Made by a program: the position numbers and the translations under genes. The notes beneath the pieces were generated by a model. That model worked only from the letters and a program-made list of their open reading frames with translations, was not told the DNA's origin and did not search any database. 64,000 nt of DNA from Sialis fuliginosa (Eukaryota > Arthropoda > Insecta > Megaloptera > Sialidae): contig OY540811.1 in assembly GCA_961205875.1 (NCBI GenBank), positions 34,999,340 to 35,063,339 on the forward strand, written 5' to 3'. Of this stretch, positions 24,440 through 34,780 are shown in pieces. Positions within the stretch are counted from its first letter, which is position 1. Each line of letters opens with the position of its first letter.

Positions 24440-24768
24440 CAGTGGCTTCGCTAAGGGGGGTGACCGCCTCGGGTGTCACCCTCAAAGGGGTGACACTCAT
24501 GTAATATGTTAAAAATAAAGCCTATTTACCTTGGTTACTTTAAAATTCCAGGGAGTAAAATATGTAAAAAAAAATTTTTTAGTCATTGAAAGTCTATAAT
24601 ATGGTGATAATCATCCAATTTATTTTAAAAATGAATTTTTTTCTGTTGTTAAAAAATCACGGGGTTACACCTGTCTAATGTGTAAAAAAAATCTATTGAT
24701 TTTTATGGCGGGGGGAGTGACACTCCCGATTTCCGCCCCGGGTGTCACCCCCCCTAGCGACGTCACTG
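24440..24768. mobile_element. hAT-type MITE (329 bp), near-perfect 8-bp TSD
   Basis: Inverted ends CAGTGGCTTCGCTAAGGGGG and GGGGGTGACGTCGCTA-type (right end CCCCCTAGCGACGTCACTG). ACTAGGTG precedes (24432-24439) and ACAAGGTG follows (24769-24776), one mismatch. The interior GGGTGTCACCC blocks are shared with 57115-57180. It lies in carrier intron 2. Confidence 0.8.
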
Positions 24769-25009
24769 ACAAGGTGTACTGTTTGTTGGGATTGATGGGC
24801 TTCTTTTTGTAATCATCATTAACTCATGTTACTAATAAAACAGGCACCTCTTTATAAAATCAATTTAACTACCAAAATCCGCAAATATAGTTTGTTTTTT
24901 AAATTATAGCTTTTTATTTTGATTCTGTTTTTTTTCTTCAGTAATGGATAAAGTAAAGTCATAACCCTGTATATATACATTACAAATATATAGATTACAA
25001 TTTACAAAC

Positions 25010-25260
25010 CTTTAATTCCAAACATTTGGTAAATATTCTTTAAGGCACTCCAAGTTCCAGTATGGCTATGTTGATATCCTACTGCTATACTTTCAGCTGC
25101 TCTAGATTGTAAATGTGTCTTTATAAGGAAAAAAGGACTGGAAACTACACAACCAACCACAGCCCCTGCTGTACCGGCAATTATACTCTTGAAAAATATT
25201 GTTTTCTTATTTTTATCCAATGTCCAGCCATAATTTTCACTGATTTGGTATATGCCTAAT
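25010..25260 (-). CDS. SLC25A34/35-like mitochondrial carrier, exon 2
   Basis: Second coding exon, residues 80-163. The acceptor is TTTTTAG|A (25262-25261), preceded by a T-rich tract; the donor is AAAG|GTTTGT (25009-25008). It covers the end of the first carrier repeat and most of the second: LGIYQISENYGW, a GxxxG-containing helix (AGTAGAVVGC) and the second signature PFFLIKTHLQSRA (residues 122-127). This signature lacks the usual acidic third position, which is expected for the A34/A35 group. The exon ends IYQMFGIK plus one base. The 251-bp length keeps frame with both neighbours (phase 2 in, phase 1 out). Confidence 0.92.
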
Positions 25261-26120
25261 CTAAAAAGTACAAATTAAATTCTATAGATATATAATTTGA
25301 TTGGTTCCATTTTTCAATTATTTCTCACCCCCTGAATAGTTTTATTGAATTAAAAAAATTAATTTCCCGTTGGGTAGTTCATATAATCATACAAATAACA
25401 AATATTTAAACGTTACGATAAGCTCATAAAGTGCAAAATTTCGTTTTTATGTATTAAATTGTAATAAATTTTTTTGTTAGGATTCATACATAAAAAAAAA
25501 ACAGGTTAGAATACACCATATAAGTTAAAAAATTATGAAAAAAATTAATAATACCTTTTAAAAAAGGCGTTTTTTGCCGACAACCACTGAAACTTTTGAA
25601 AATGTACAGGGTAATTCAGGTTTGTCGTGTGCCAAACATTGACAATGAATAAAGTAAAACCAGTAATGAACATGCAGTGATGGACAATTGCTAATGATTA
25701 CAAAATAATAAGTACTGCGACACAAAAGATATAAAAGAAATAATCGTATTTGAAAATGTATACTTTAAAACTAATGTTTTCATATTATATAATTTTTTTA
25801 TAATCTTCAAATGAATGTTAATTTTATGATATACTTCAATTTCAAAATTCTTACCGGCAACCACCTTTATTTTAATTAACAACCTAGCGCATTTTTCTAT
25901 TCTGCGCGTTCTTATTGCCCTCTTACTCACACTCCTACGCAGAACCGGCTTTTGCGATTCTGACGCCTCAGGCGAGATTTTTTTTGACGCACCCCCCCCC
26001 CCCCCCCACCGCATCAGTGACGATCATTAAAAATTATCCGCACTAAAAAAAAAAAATAATAATATAATATATAATAATAGATAATATATAATTGATAAAT
26101 AATATATATATAATATAACT
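25261..26120. other. Carrier intron 1 sequence with a repeat fragment
   Basis: 25261-25690 is A+T-rich with no recognised element. 25735-25960 is an inverted relative of the module at 32620-32830 and 44590-44820 (shared TACTTCAATTTC, TAATTAACAAC and TCTGCGCG blocks). A 16-base C run (25990-26006) and CATCAGTGACG follow, resembling a hAT terminus that could be the 3' end of the transposase relic. Confidence 0.45.
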
Positions 26121-28415
26121 AAAATTATATAAAAGATTTCTTCCTAGCTTTCATGTCTGCAAAATTTTCGATTGCTGTCTCAAGATTGAAGTTTACTACA
26201 ACTTTATTTTCAATTGAAAGAATAGCCAAATTATTCAACCTATCTTCTATCATAATAAGTTTTTATCAATTTTAATTTACTAAAACTTCTTTCACCACTA
26301 GCTACACTAACCGGAATTGTTACAAGAATCCGCAAAGCCACCCACAGATTTGGCACTGTGCTATTCAAGTTATTGTCATTTATAAAGTTCAAACATTTTA
26401 AAGGGTTATTTGCATCATATGGTATTAACTGCTTCAATGATTCGATTTCCTCGCACAACTCGATTCCATTTATATCACTGCTTGCCTCATCAGTTAATCT
26501 TATGTGTAAGTCTTTGCAATTCTTCAGCAGCTCATTACGATTTGTATTATTTTTAATATTGAACAAAAAGCCCCACGACTCTTCTAAATCTTTCATTTGT
26601 TGAAACCTTTCGGATATAGACACCAACGACTGATCCAGCCTAACATTAAAACAGTGATTTTTGTAATATTTTTCTGGATCATTTGCATCAGGAACTTCAT
26701 CATCACACTCATATGTAAATTGTTTCTTTCGTCGTCTGGTCCTTATAGTTTTAAATTGTGTCGATTATATAAGTCTTTGAGAACACATACAAACTGTTGT
26801 ACAAAAATTAAGGTTTTACAAATACTTTTATTGTTAATCAAAGACAAGCATGATTCCATTATTAACAATTTAATAAAACAAAAACAGTTGATGATATCAG
26901 ATCCTAATTTTCAGTGAATGTTCTGTAACTACAGAATGTTTATTTTCCAGAGGTATCAACTTTAAAAACATTAAACTTTATTAGTTATTACAGCTTAAAA
27001 AAGTGTGATTTCAGTCATTTTAATCAGCGTAGCGGATAAACAAATGAATTTTTTTATTTAAAAAAAAAATGGAGGTTGTAGGGAATTTTGTAGCGTATAA
27101 CGTTTATTAAAATCTTTTTTTTTGTATAATACTTATTTAGACCGCTATTTAGCAAAACTCAGAAAATCTGAAGAATTTTGCAATTGAACCATGGATAACT
27201 CCTGTCGCGGACAACCAAAATCGGAGCAAACTTAGGGTATTATTCTACACCACTTTTGTAACATATCCTGTAAGTATTAAAACTGTACGCAAAAAGAATT
27301 GGTTTTAGCCTCCACAGCCTGGACTATTTTGCATAGATTTGCCGACAATATTAAATTTTGACAAAAGGCTGTGCCAAACAAATAATGTTACTAAAAACTC
27401 AAAATTTTCGATTTTTTCAGCCAAAGAACTTGCTTCCGAAACAACTGCACTAACTGCAGCATCTAATTTTTGGTCCTCCAACTCATTTAATGCATTTCTA
27501 ATTTCAGTTCTTTCAAACATTATTGTTTTAATACATTCGATTCTACATTCCCACCTTGTTTCACTTAATGGTTTTGGATTTAATGATTTAACATGCTTTT
27601 TTAATATACTCCATCTTCCAACAGATGCAGCAAATAAAGTATAAATTCGTTGAACAATCCCGAAAAAATTGATAAACATAATTGAAGAAGAAACGCTATC
27701 ACCAATTAGTAAATTAATTTAATGACATCCGCAAGGCATAAAAAACGCGCGTGGATTTTCTTTTAAGATCCTAGCTTGCACACCTTTATTTTTACCTTTC
27801 ATATTAGCGCCGTTATCATAGCCTTGGCCTCTACAATTTGCTATTTCCAAATTAAATTCTTTTAAATTTGCCATAATAATATCATATAATCCTTTTCCAG
27901 TAGAATCAAAAACTGGTTTTAATGACAAAAAATGTTCTTTTATCTCCATATCCTGAACATCATAAAATCTTTAAGTTATGGAAAGCTGTTCTATATGGCT
28001 TATATCAGGTGTGCAGTCTAAATAATAGAGAAATACTTCGATTTACGAGCACAATCCAAAATATGGCTTCTTGTCATATCTCCAAATGTAGTTATTAATT
28101 CGTTTTGAATAGTTTTTCCACAGTAATGAATATGAATTTCTTGTGAGACTACCTTGCGCAAATGCTCATTTAATGTTAAATCAAATTTTCCTAAAAGTTC
28201 AACAAGACCGAGAAAATTCCCATTATGTGGAACAAATAATTTATCACAAGACCCACGAAATACCAAATTATTTTTTGCTAGAAATAATGTTATATTTATT
28301 AATATTTCTAGCACATTTTTCCAATTGTGTTTTTCTTGGGAAATCAAAGATTGTAAATTTTTATCAATTGTAGTTTTATTTTTATTATATCTTAATCTTG
28401 TCTCTATTCAATTTT
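26120..28415 (-). pseudogene. ZMYM1/DUF4371-type hAT transposase relic
   Basis: Broken hAT transposase read on the minus strand. From 28415 down: a segment with IDKNLQSLISQEKHNW and FRGSCDKLF (DUF4371 start), GLYDIIMANLKEF with CRGQGYDNGANMKG and FFMPCGCH, then AASVGRWSILKKHVK and LSETRWECRIE with the start of the RNase-H-like C part. Coding resumes at about 26760 (RTRRRKKQFTYECDDE), continues to the hAT dimerisation region (NLWVALRILVTIPVSVAS, GERSFSKLKLIK) and, after a frameshift near 26245, RLNNLAILSIE. The DNA-binding N terminus is missing, several frame breaks occur, and 26930-27335 is an unrelated insertion. Not functional. Confidence 0.85.
26930..27335. repeat. Dispersed repeat inserted in the hAT relic
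   Basis: This block interrupts the hAT reading frame after NIVGKSMQ. It begins near TTTTAATCAGCGTAGCGGA, which recurs at 44240, and ends with a module around CAGCCTGGACTA that recurs at 46585-46700 and, more diverged, at 3490-3600. The same two modules flank a large inverted structure at 44-46.7 kb. Exact ends and a target duplication were not resolved. Confidence 0.5.
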
Positions 28416-28501
28416 TTCACATTTTAAAAACAGTTATATATAAAATTAAAGATAATACAATTCTCCTTTTTGTAGTATATATGTATTTTATTCTACATAT
28501 A

Positions 28502-29347
28502 CAGGATGAGTCATTTTAATCAACGCAGTCAAATATCTCGAAAAGTAAGCGAAATTGAGAAAAACGTTTCAAACAAAAGTTACTTGGTTTCAAAGGGGTC
28601 AAACAATGGTGACCTTGCAGTTGACCTTCAAACCATTTTCAAGGTCAAATCAAGGTCAACTTTAATTTTTTTAATGGAAACCTATATTTTTTATTGCATA
28701 TTCGTATTCTACGTAAAAAAATGAGTATCTTTAGTAGGAAATGTTTTTTTTTTAAATGCTTTCTTCTCTCGGTGGAGGGCGCTGTAAGATTTATCAACGA
28801 ACTTAAATATCTGAAAAAAAGATGCACCTAATAGCTCAAACTAATTTTAGCATTACCCAGAAACAACTACGTGGACGTAGTAGTTGTATGTTTCTTTTGG
28901 GGTGCTTTTTAAAAGTAAGAGGCAAGAGGACTCACATTAAAAAAGCATCCCAAAGGAAACATACAACTACTACGTCCACGTAGTTGTTTCTGGGTAATGC
29001 TAAAAGTAGTTTGAGCTATTAGGTGCATCTTTTTTTCAGATATTTGAGTTCGTTGATAAATCTTACAGCGCCCTCCACCAAGAGAAGAAAGCATTTTTAG
29101 AAAAACATTTCCTACTAAAGATACTCATTTTTTTACGTAGAATACGAATATGCAATAAAATATATAGGTTTCCATTAAAAAAATTAAAGTTGACCTTGAT
29201 TTGACCTTGAAAATGGTTTGAAGGTCAATCGCAAGGTCACCATTGTTTGAGCCCCTTGAAACCAAGTAACTTTTGTTTGAAACGTTTTTCTCAATTTCAC
29301 TTACTTTTCGAGATATTTGACTGCGTTGATTAAAATGACTCACCCTG
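28502..29347. mobile_element. Palindromic TA-flanked element (846 bp)
   Basis: The ends CAGGATGAGTCATTTTAATC and (inverted right) CAGGGTGAGTCATTTTAATC have TA on both sides (28500-28501, 29348-29349). Nearly perfect arms meet around 28900-28935. The arm contains CTACGTGGACGTAGTAG, itself a small palindrome, close to the centre. The two open frames seen here are the two arms read in opposite directions. Confidence 0.88.
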
Positions 29348-29567
29348 TATATAATATGTTTTATAATTTTCAACTACACAAATTGACTTTTACAACTGCA
29401 CTTTTCATTTTTAGAACTGCAGAAACAAGCTACAACTACACACTAAAATAACCCCTGCAATTCTCTACCATAATTATTATTATTCGATGAAGTATGCATC
29501 TGACGAAAAATATTTGACCTTTTTGGTAGAGAATTTAATTAAATACTCTACCAAAAAATATAGTATA

Positions 29568-30162
29568 CTCCGGGTGTACCATTTTAACCTTTAATGGAAT
29601 ATAACTCGAAAAGCAATAAATACATTGATACAATCCTATTTATAAGTGTATTTTATTTTTTGTTATGTCAGAACGTTTTTTTAGCTTTTCTTTCAGTAAA
29701 TTAAATACATTTTTTAATAAATTTTTTCTCATTTTTTCTCGATATTCTCGTGCCCCCATTTTAGTTTTATTATGTCCCCATGGAAAATTCAATTGTTTTC
29801 CTATCAAAATTACACTTTATTCTGTTTCCAACGTCAACGTTTAGAGATACCCGTGTACATATACGATTTTCCCATGAATACACGTACAAGTTCCTTTTGA
29901 CCTTGAAATGACCTCAAAACATGACATATCCTATTGTAGAATTTCCCGTTCTTTCCGAATCCGGGGTCGAAAATAGGCATTTCCATTTGAAAAATTATAG
30001 TTGGCCTTCAAATAACCCCTACGGTCAAGATCAAGGTCAAATTCAATGTCATGGTCGTATGTCCCCCTCCTTGCCCAACAACTTTTGTATAAAACTTTTT
30101 TTATTATTTCGTTTACCGGTCGAGTTATTTTCCATTAAAGGTTAAAATGGTCCACCGGGTAG
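29568..30162. mobile_element. TA-flanked TIR element (595 bp)
   Basis: The left end CTCCGGGTGTACCATTTTAA and the inverted right CTACCCGGTGGACCATTTTA extend into about 40 bp of matched sequence (CCTTTAATGGAATATAACTC). TA flanks at 29566-29567 and 30163-30164. The interior is not strongly symmetrical and includes GACCTTGAAATGACC. It abuts the next element after only TATA. Confidence 0.75.
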
Positions 30163-30682
30163 TATAGGGTGATTCAGCACTGTCGTGCCAAACTTGAACG
30201 GTACATCGAGAAAAATATTTTAAGCAAAAAACATTATATAAACATTTGTCCGGAAATTTGTCATGAGGGGGCTACAGCCCTCTAAAGATTTTACTCAAAA
30301 TTAGTTTTTATTTAATATCTTGAGAACCTATTGTGCCATAGTTATGAAATTTGATACAAGGTTTAGTATTAATGTGTTATATATATCCAGTAACAACCAA
30401 TAGTCATTTTGACCAGGGTTGTATGGGCCCAGGAGGCCCGTCGATTTTTATCCAGTATTTTTTGTTCTTCAATTTTTTCCTGAGTTAAAAATTTGAATAA
30501 GACTGTATGAGACAAAATACACAAAAATATACTTTGCTCATTTATCATAGGATAAACCGTTTACGAGCAATAACGATGCAAAAGAAAGCATGCAGAATTT
30601 TACTTAATACGGATGCTTCAAACTAAACAAAATAAATTTATATTTCTGTTCTTTGATTAAAGGTAAGAAAAAAGTTCATGTA

Positions 30683-31949
30683 CAGTGTGTTAAGTAAGAG
30701 CGTGTTCGGCAATAATCGCAGTCGGTAAGTTATATAAACCTAAATCTTATTACATCAGGTTCAGGGAACCTCCGTCTTTGGCGCTTTGATGAAAAAATTT
30801 AAATTTATGTCTATCTTCTGTCAGAGAAACACAAAAACCGCGAAGAGTGATGTGTACGCGAAATGTTTCGCAGTCGTGTTTCTTTGCACGCACCCAAAAG
30901 GGCCAAAAATGTCTCATTCAGTGGCGGCCAAGTGCATTAAAAAGTCGAAGGCATTTGTTCAGAAGTGGGTGAATCGATTTAAGGAGAAAAAATGTTGACG
31001 ACTTTCCAGATCGTGGTTCAATAGGAAAAGTGACTAAAAATGAGGAAAAACAGATCGTGACATTGTTTTTGCGTAATCCTGGCTTGTCCTTGCGTCAAGG
31101 GTAAGTGAAATTGAAGCAAAAAGGACTGGACGTATCGCACGTTACTATTCGTGAACATTTGTGTGCAAACAATTTGAAATGGCGAAGAACATTGAAGAAA
31201 CCACTACTGTTCGAAAAACGAGCTACCAAACGACTCGCCTGGGCACACGAAAATATTGATCGTGATTGGAGTAATGTAGTTTTCTCTGATGAAGCTTCTG
31301 TTTGGGGTTTTGTGATTATTCCACGAGTATGTTGTTCCTCCCTAAGCCAGTTCGTCCAACGCACCGTCAAACATCCAATTAAAGTGCATCTTTGGGGCTA
31401 ATTCTCAAAGAAGGGGTTTGGCGTTTTACACCTCTTTACCAGCGACTTCAATGCTCTCAAGATGGTCGAAATTTACAAGAAAGCCTTGTTACCGACTGCC
31501 GAACGTCAATTCATCACAAAATACGAAGAATGGATCTTGCAAGAGGACAACGATCCTAAACACAGGAGCCGACTTTGCACTGACTGAAAATGGGGCAATG
31601 GCATCATTACACTTGATTGGCCTTCACAATCACCTGATGCTAATCTCCATTGAAAATGTCTGGGCCTACATAAAGCAGAAGCTTCGAGGAAAACGTGTCT
31701 GCACTTTGCAGCAGCTTTCCCAAGAAATTCGAGCCATTTGGGAGGTACTTACCCTCGAATACGCCGAAAATTTAGTGTTTAGTATGCCTCGGAGATGACA
31801 AGCGATTATCGATGCTGGTGGTGATTGGACTCATTATTAACACAATTGCGCATTTCCTTGGAACATGTCAAATGTATGGATGTGAAAGAAAAATTTGTTA
31901 AAAAATTTTTTCGCGAATAACGCCGAACACGCTCTTACTTAACACACTG
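30683..31949 (+). mobile_element. Tc1-like element (1267 bp) with TA duplication
   Basis: The termini CAGTGTGTTAAGTAAGAGCG and the reverse complement of the right end are identical for 28 bp and similar for about ten more. TA lies on both sides (30681-30682 and 31950-31951). The element interrupts the sequence AAGTTCATG|TACATATATCACC, which is intact in the related palindrome near 41285-41305, so the empty site is directly visible. It contains a decayed transposase. The element is nested in the palindrome 30167-32614. Confidence 0.93.
30786..31850 (+). pseudogene. Decayed Tc1/mariner-type transposase
   Basis: Reading frames are broken at several points (near 30998, 31100, 31400, 31580 and 31650). 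Pieces in order: a helix-turn-helix-like N part (HSVAAKCIKKSKAFVQKW), VSHVTIREHL, WAHENIDRDWSNVVFSDEAS with the first catalytic Asp, LQEDNDPKHR with the second Asp, and SPDANL/SIENVWAYIKQKLRGKR with the catalytic Glu. The second Asp codon and the Glu codon are 100 bases apart, consistent with a DD34E-like spacing disturbed by an indel. The order of motifs is that of a Tc1-like transposase; it cannot be translated as one protein. Confidence 0.88.
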
Positions 31950-32619
31950 TACATATATCACCTAATACGTGTCCTATTAGACCTATAGCCAGTTCTATTA
32001 ATGTTGCAAGTAATTTACTAACATAACTAGATAGCGATAGGTACATAAAATGGTTATTTGTTGGTAAGGATGAATTTTTGGAGGTATATTTTTATATTAT
32101 CTTTTTGTCTTATTTTTTATCATAAAACAAGAATATAAAAATATTTTTTGAAATTTGAAGTATCCGTATTAAGTAAAATTCTGCATCCTTTCTTTTGCAT
32201 TCATATTTCTCGTAAACGGTTTATCCTATGATAAATGAGCAAAGTATATTTTTGTGTATTTTGTGCCATACAATCTTATTCAAATGTCTAATTCAGGAAA
32301 AAATTAAAGAACAAAAAAATACTAGATAAAAATCGATGGGCCCACTGGCCCCATACAGCCCTGATCTAAATTATAATTGTTCGATACTAGAAATCGATAA
32401 CACTTATTAATACTAAACCCTGTATCAAATTTCATAACTTTAGCACAATGGGGTCTCCAGATATTAAATAAAAACTAATTTTAAATAAAATCTTTGGAGG
32501 GCTGTAGCCCCCTTACGAAAAATTTCCGGTCACATGTTCATATAATGTTTTTTGCTTAAAATATGTCTCTTAATTTACTGTTCAAGTTTGGCACGACAGC
32601 ACTGAATCACCCTCTATAT

Positions 32620-33030
32620 GAGTGAGAGGTCAATATGAACGCGCAGAGCAGAGAAACGCGTTTGATTGTTAATTAAATAAAATGTGGTTTCAAAAATCTT
32701 GAAATTGAAGTATAGCATATTGTTAACATTCATTTGAAGATTAAAAAAATTATATAATATGAAAACATTAGTTTTAAGGTAAGTATACGTTTTCATGATT
32801 GAAAAAACCTATATTCAAGGTTTCATGAACTTTAAAAAATTTATAACAAATAAATGAGTAGAGTTACAGTTATGAGTGTAAGGGCCTTTTTTAAGCGGAA
32901 AGATGATACAACAAAATTTGATTTCAAAAAACATTATTTTCTTTTTGTAGGACCTTTACGCGGTTTAAATAATATCCGTCCGAGGTATCGACTGACACTT
33001 TGCACTGTTATAATCGGGCTAACCTCCCCA
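32620..33030. repeat. Dispersed module, also at 46040-46420
   Basis: Shared blocks include GAGAGGTCAATATGAACGCG, TTAATTAAATAAAATG, GTTTTCATGATTGAAAAAAC, AACAAATAAATGAGTAGAGT and GTAAGGGCCTTTTTTAAGC. At 44-46.5 kb the same module takes part in a large inverted repeat. Non-coding. Confidence 0.6.
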
Positions 33031-33096
33031 ATAACATAAAAACAAAAAATTCAATCGGAATAATTTTCCGAACAACTGTGCTATTATGTCTAATCT

Positions 33097-34075
33097 AAAG
33101 CTACGGTTTCCAAAAAAAAAAAAAACGGTGCCGTTATTTAACGGCCATAATGTAACCGTTATTTATTTGACGGTCGCCGTAGCGGTTGACAAACGTTGCC
33201 GAACGTTTTTTCACGTGTAGCGGTGAACATTTCATTAAAAAAACAATGAGTAGAAACGTGGTTTGAAATAGTAAAAATAACGAAAATTTAATTAATTTTG
33301 TCAAAAATCATAAAACATCATACAACATTAAATGCAAATAGTATAGACAAACCCAGTTAAAACAAAATATCTATGTGGAATAATATTAGAATTATACTTC
33401 AAAAATCAGAATTTGTATAATACTAAAAATAAAAAAAATAACTTAACAAATAAATATAACTTTTCTTCTGGGCATATGGGTTTTTGGTGTCTATTAAATG
33501 ATTCAATACATAATCAAACAACATTGGTGTTAAGCGACAGTATTGCTTAAATTTTTCACCATTGCATTGCAAATAGTGACGCATTCAAATTTTAAATGCA
33601 CCCTCAGTAGCACGATTTTAAACATCACACTCCTCCAAATAATAGTTCTAGTCTTTGAATGACTCTTCATCTTCCAAATATATTAATAATGCTATGTGTA
33701 AATCGTCCATTTTCCACCGCTGTACCAGTGGCGGTGCGCGAGCTATATTCATGTGAGTCCAGTGACAGTTTATGTTAAAATCAGACACATTCGACTCATT
33801 CAATACGGCAGAGAAATGCTCTTTCGGAAGACATGACAAAATCCGAATGTGTTCGATCTATGATAGCAATTCGCATGGCCTCACCTGAATACTGCTTGCG
33901 CACCGCTACTGCACTGCACTGTACTGAGTTACTACGATTGAGTACGGTCACTAGATACTAGCACCACTTTCTAGAAAATCATAACTTCGTCACCGTTAAG
34001 ACGACAGTTAAAAACGCTCGCCATATCACGGTCGTTAGATAACGGCACCGTTTTTCTAGAAAACCGTAGCTTACG
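33097..34075. mobile_element. TIR element with AGCTACGGTTT ends
   Basis: The left end reads AAGCTACGGTTTCC, then a poly(A) run and ACGGTGCCGTTATTTAACGG. The right end is its inverse, GTTAGATAACGGCACCGT then AAAACCGTAGCTT. The terminal inverted repeats are about 50 bp and imperfect. The interior is largely non-coding apart from the PIF-like relic at 33472-33839. I could not see a convincing target duplication. Confidence 0.65.
33472..33839 (-). pseudogene. PIF/Harbinger N-terminal relic with in-frame stops
   Basis: One minus-strand frame reads WKMDDLHIALLIYLEDEES, then NYYLEECDV, then FKQYCRLTPMLFDYVLNHL. The last part is the N-terminal helical region typical of PIF/Harbinger nucleases (a YxRxTPxxFxxxL pattern). 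Three in-frame stops (TAG, TAA, TGA) interrupt it and no nuclease motifs follow. It lies inside the TIR element at about 33097-34075, so it is probably an old PIF-derived insertion or the remnant of that element's own gene. It is not the missing 5' part of the nuclease at 59 kb, being on the wrong side and broken. Confidence 0.6.
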
Positions 34076-34780
34076 AGGTACATATGTTTTTTGAAATGTT
34101 TGTAGATTTCAATAATTCTATTAAGTATGAAACTGTCTAGATTAATATTTTCTATTCTTCTACTTTACCGGGTGTTTTTTTAAAGACTTTCCAGCGGATT
34201 ACATATTTCTAATATAATGAATTTTCAGAAAAAATGTTTCAGACAAAAGTTTCATGGTTTTAAGGGGGCTAAATATTGACAATATGGATAAACCTTAAAA
34301 AGATCACCTTAATGGGTTTTCAGGTTCAACTTTTCTTTTTTAAATCTAAACCTGTCTTTTTTTTATTGCAGATTCGTAATTTACGAGGAAAAATAAACAA
34401 CTTTTACTTGAAACATTTTTTCTGAAATATGATATGGAGCAAAACAAAAAGACATTTCTGGATATTCAAATTTTTTTACTCGAAAACTATACATTTTTTA
34501 GAAAAATCACAAGAGTAAAAAAGTACTTAAATTTAATCAAGAATTCTCAGAGAATTTTTTTTATACAAATTTAATATTAATTTTTTATGCAACTTTTTAA
34601 TAGGGTAAATTTTTTGTAATTTTGAAGAAAAAAATTAAAAACAAATAAAATAAAAATCTCTGAGAATCATTGTCTAAATCTAAGCACTTTTTACCTCTTA
34701 TGATTATTTTTGAAAATTAATAGTTTTCGAGTAAAAAATTATTGAAAATCCAATAATTTCTCTTCATCATAAAAAATGTT

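Larger units (their letters stand above)
30167..32614. mobile_element. Palindromic element carrying the Tc1 insertion
   Basis: The ends GGGTGATTCAGCACTGTCG and (inverted right) GGGTGATTCAGTGCTGTCG lie within TA dinucleotides (30165-30166, 32615-32616); two bases may be missing at the left compared with the related end at 49686. Without the Tc1 insert it is about 1.18 kb. The arms share GGCTACAGCCCTC, GAAAGCATGCAGAATTTTAC and GATAAACCGTTTACGAG with 40773-41813 and 52000-52434. Confidence 0.85.

Noticed and set aside
26597-27644. Plus-strand open frames at 26597-26917 and 27339-27644
   Set aside because: They are antisense shadows of the minus-strand hAT relic, which has the recognisable motifs.
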